Source of the DNA: Planctomycetota bacterium
GTDB lineage: Bacteria > Planctomycetota > UBA11346
Length of the DNA stretch: 6,656 nt
Assembly: GCA_024641365.1 (NCBI GenBank)
Contig: JAHEDF010000219.1
Location: forward strand, 1 to 6,656
Direction: 5' to 3'
The notes under the pieces were generated by a model. The model did no database searches. It saw only the letters and a list, made by a program, of their open reading frames with translations, and was not told the DNA's origin. A program made the position numbers and the translations under genes. Shown here piece by piece: positions 6,173 to 6,656 of the stretch (position 1 is the first letter of the stretch; each line of letters starts with the position of its first letter).

Positions 6173-6385
6173 ATGACTAAAGATGGTAAATTATGTGATG
6201 ATAGTTCCCCAGACGAACAATTTATTGAGTCAATCGCCGTTGGTGGAAAGCTTTTTGATACGTTAGACATGCCAATAACGTCCGTAAGTCAAAATGATAT
6301 TGAGACAAAAAAGATTATAAGATATCAACCGACCGCGATTAATTTATTAATAAAAGAAATGATTGATAAATATTCAGGCCATTAG
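6173..6385 (+). CDS. Hypothetical 70-residue protein, doubtful
   Basis: This short ORF starts with ATG 57 bases after the sulfatase stop. No good ribosome site precedes it; the nearest purine-rich stretch, GGA at 6156-6158, is 14 bases upstream and buried in a hairpin. The protein has an acidic N-terminal half and a more hydrophobic helix-like end (INLLIKEMIDKY, 56-67). No signal peptide, membrane segment or known motif is visible. Composition is protein-like rather than random, so it may be a real small gene, or the remnant of a longer gene degraded near the flanking element. It could be co-transcribed with the sulfatase. Confidence 0.35.
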   Translation: MTKDGKLCDDSSPDEQFIESIAVGGKLFDTLDMPITSVSQNDIETKKIIRYQPTAINLLIKEMIDKYSGH

Positions 6386-6444
6386 TAACGGTCTGTTACT
6401 GTACTTATTGTATATGTATAGATTTACCTTGTCGTCATTTCTCA

Positions 6445-6624
6445 TACCAATTCCGGCTCACTATATCCTAAATAACAATCAACTTACATGGAGGACCGGA
6501 GAAACGGAGAAATACTAAAGTGGAAATCTTGTGGTTATTGAAAAAAGCACAGCTTTTCTCTTCGGTTCTCTGGTTCTCCATGTTAATTTGTTGCCGTTAC
6601 GGATGATTTGAGGCGGAATTAGTA
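6445..6624. mobile_element. MITE-like palindromic element, copy B (inverted relative to copy A)
   Basis: This 180-bp second copy is oriented opposite to copy A. It has terminal repeats TACCAATTCCGGCTCA (6445-6460) and, on the minus strand from 6624, TACTAATTCCGCCTCA; these ends match each other better than those of copy A. The inner arms with octamer units (GGAGGACC, GGAGAAAC, GGAGAAAT from 6490) and the A-rich central loop are conserved. TCA is repeated at 6442-6444 and 6625-6627. Read in element orientation the flanks are TGA here and TCA in copy A, so they differ and behave like target duplications rather than fixed ends. It lies in non-coding DNA. No transposase is present. Confidence 0.88.
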
Positions 6625-6656
6625 TCAATAGTTGGAATAAGTAATGCCTGGGCTAA

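Noticed and set aside
3441..6625. CRISPR array or integron-like array
   Set aside because: Only two long inverted copies exist, separated by about 2.8 kb of genes; there are no short direct repeats with regular spacers and no integrase.

Overview
The window looks like chromosomal DNA of a Gram-negative-type bacterium with moderately AT-rich coding sequence. It holds the end of a housekeeping gene (ftsY), a compact three-gene operon for exported PDZ proteins, one strongly signalled small gene of unknown function, and a regulator/sulfatase module bracketed by two copies of a short palindromic element. An exported formylglycine-type sulfatase next to an AraC regulator is typical of polysaccharide-degrading marine or gut bacteria, such as the Lentisphaerota/Verrucomicrobiota/Planctomycetota group. 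That placement is inference from gene content only; no rRNA or other phylogenetic marker beyond the FtsY fragment is present.

Layout. 1-477: C-terminal half of FtsY, the SRP receptor GTPase. 478-687: spacer with two small hairpins. 688-2629: tightly packed operon of two paralogous secreted PDZ/coiled-coil proteins (stop/start overlap TAATG) and a DUF309-family protein (overlap GTGA). 2630-2939: intergenic region with an extended -10 promoter and a structured leader. 2940-3344: 134-residue protein with a near-perfect Shine-Dalgarno, closed by a strong intrinsic terminator (3369-3403). 3592-4410 (minus) and 4527-6116 (plus): divergent AraC-family regulator and sulfamidase-like (SGSH-like) sulfatase sharing a 116-bp promoter region. 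6173-6385: doubtful 70-residue ORF.

The most distinctive feature is a pair of ~180-bp, MITE-like palindromic elements, 3442-3622 and 6445-6624. They lie in opposite orientation, are about 93% identical by eye, and flank the AraC/sulfatase module. Each is bordered by a 3-bp direct repeat (TCA on the plus strand). The left copy sits in the 3' end of the AraC gene. Removing the element plus one TCA restores a TAG stop directly after residue D263, so the element appears to have landed at the stop codon and added nine residues and a new stop. The arms carry 8-nt tandem units (GGAGRACC-like).

Probable working: the AraC protein responds to a sugar-derived ligand and controls the divergent sulfatase, which is exported and desulfates a glycan. 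The sulfatase needs a formylglycine-generating or anSME maturase that is not encoded here. The PDZ operon probably works in the cell envelope, but its target cannot be read from the sequence.
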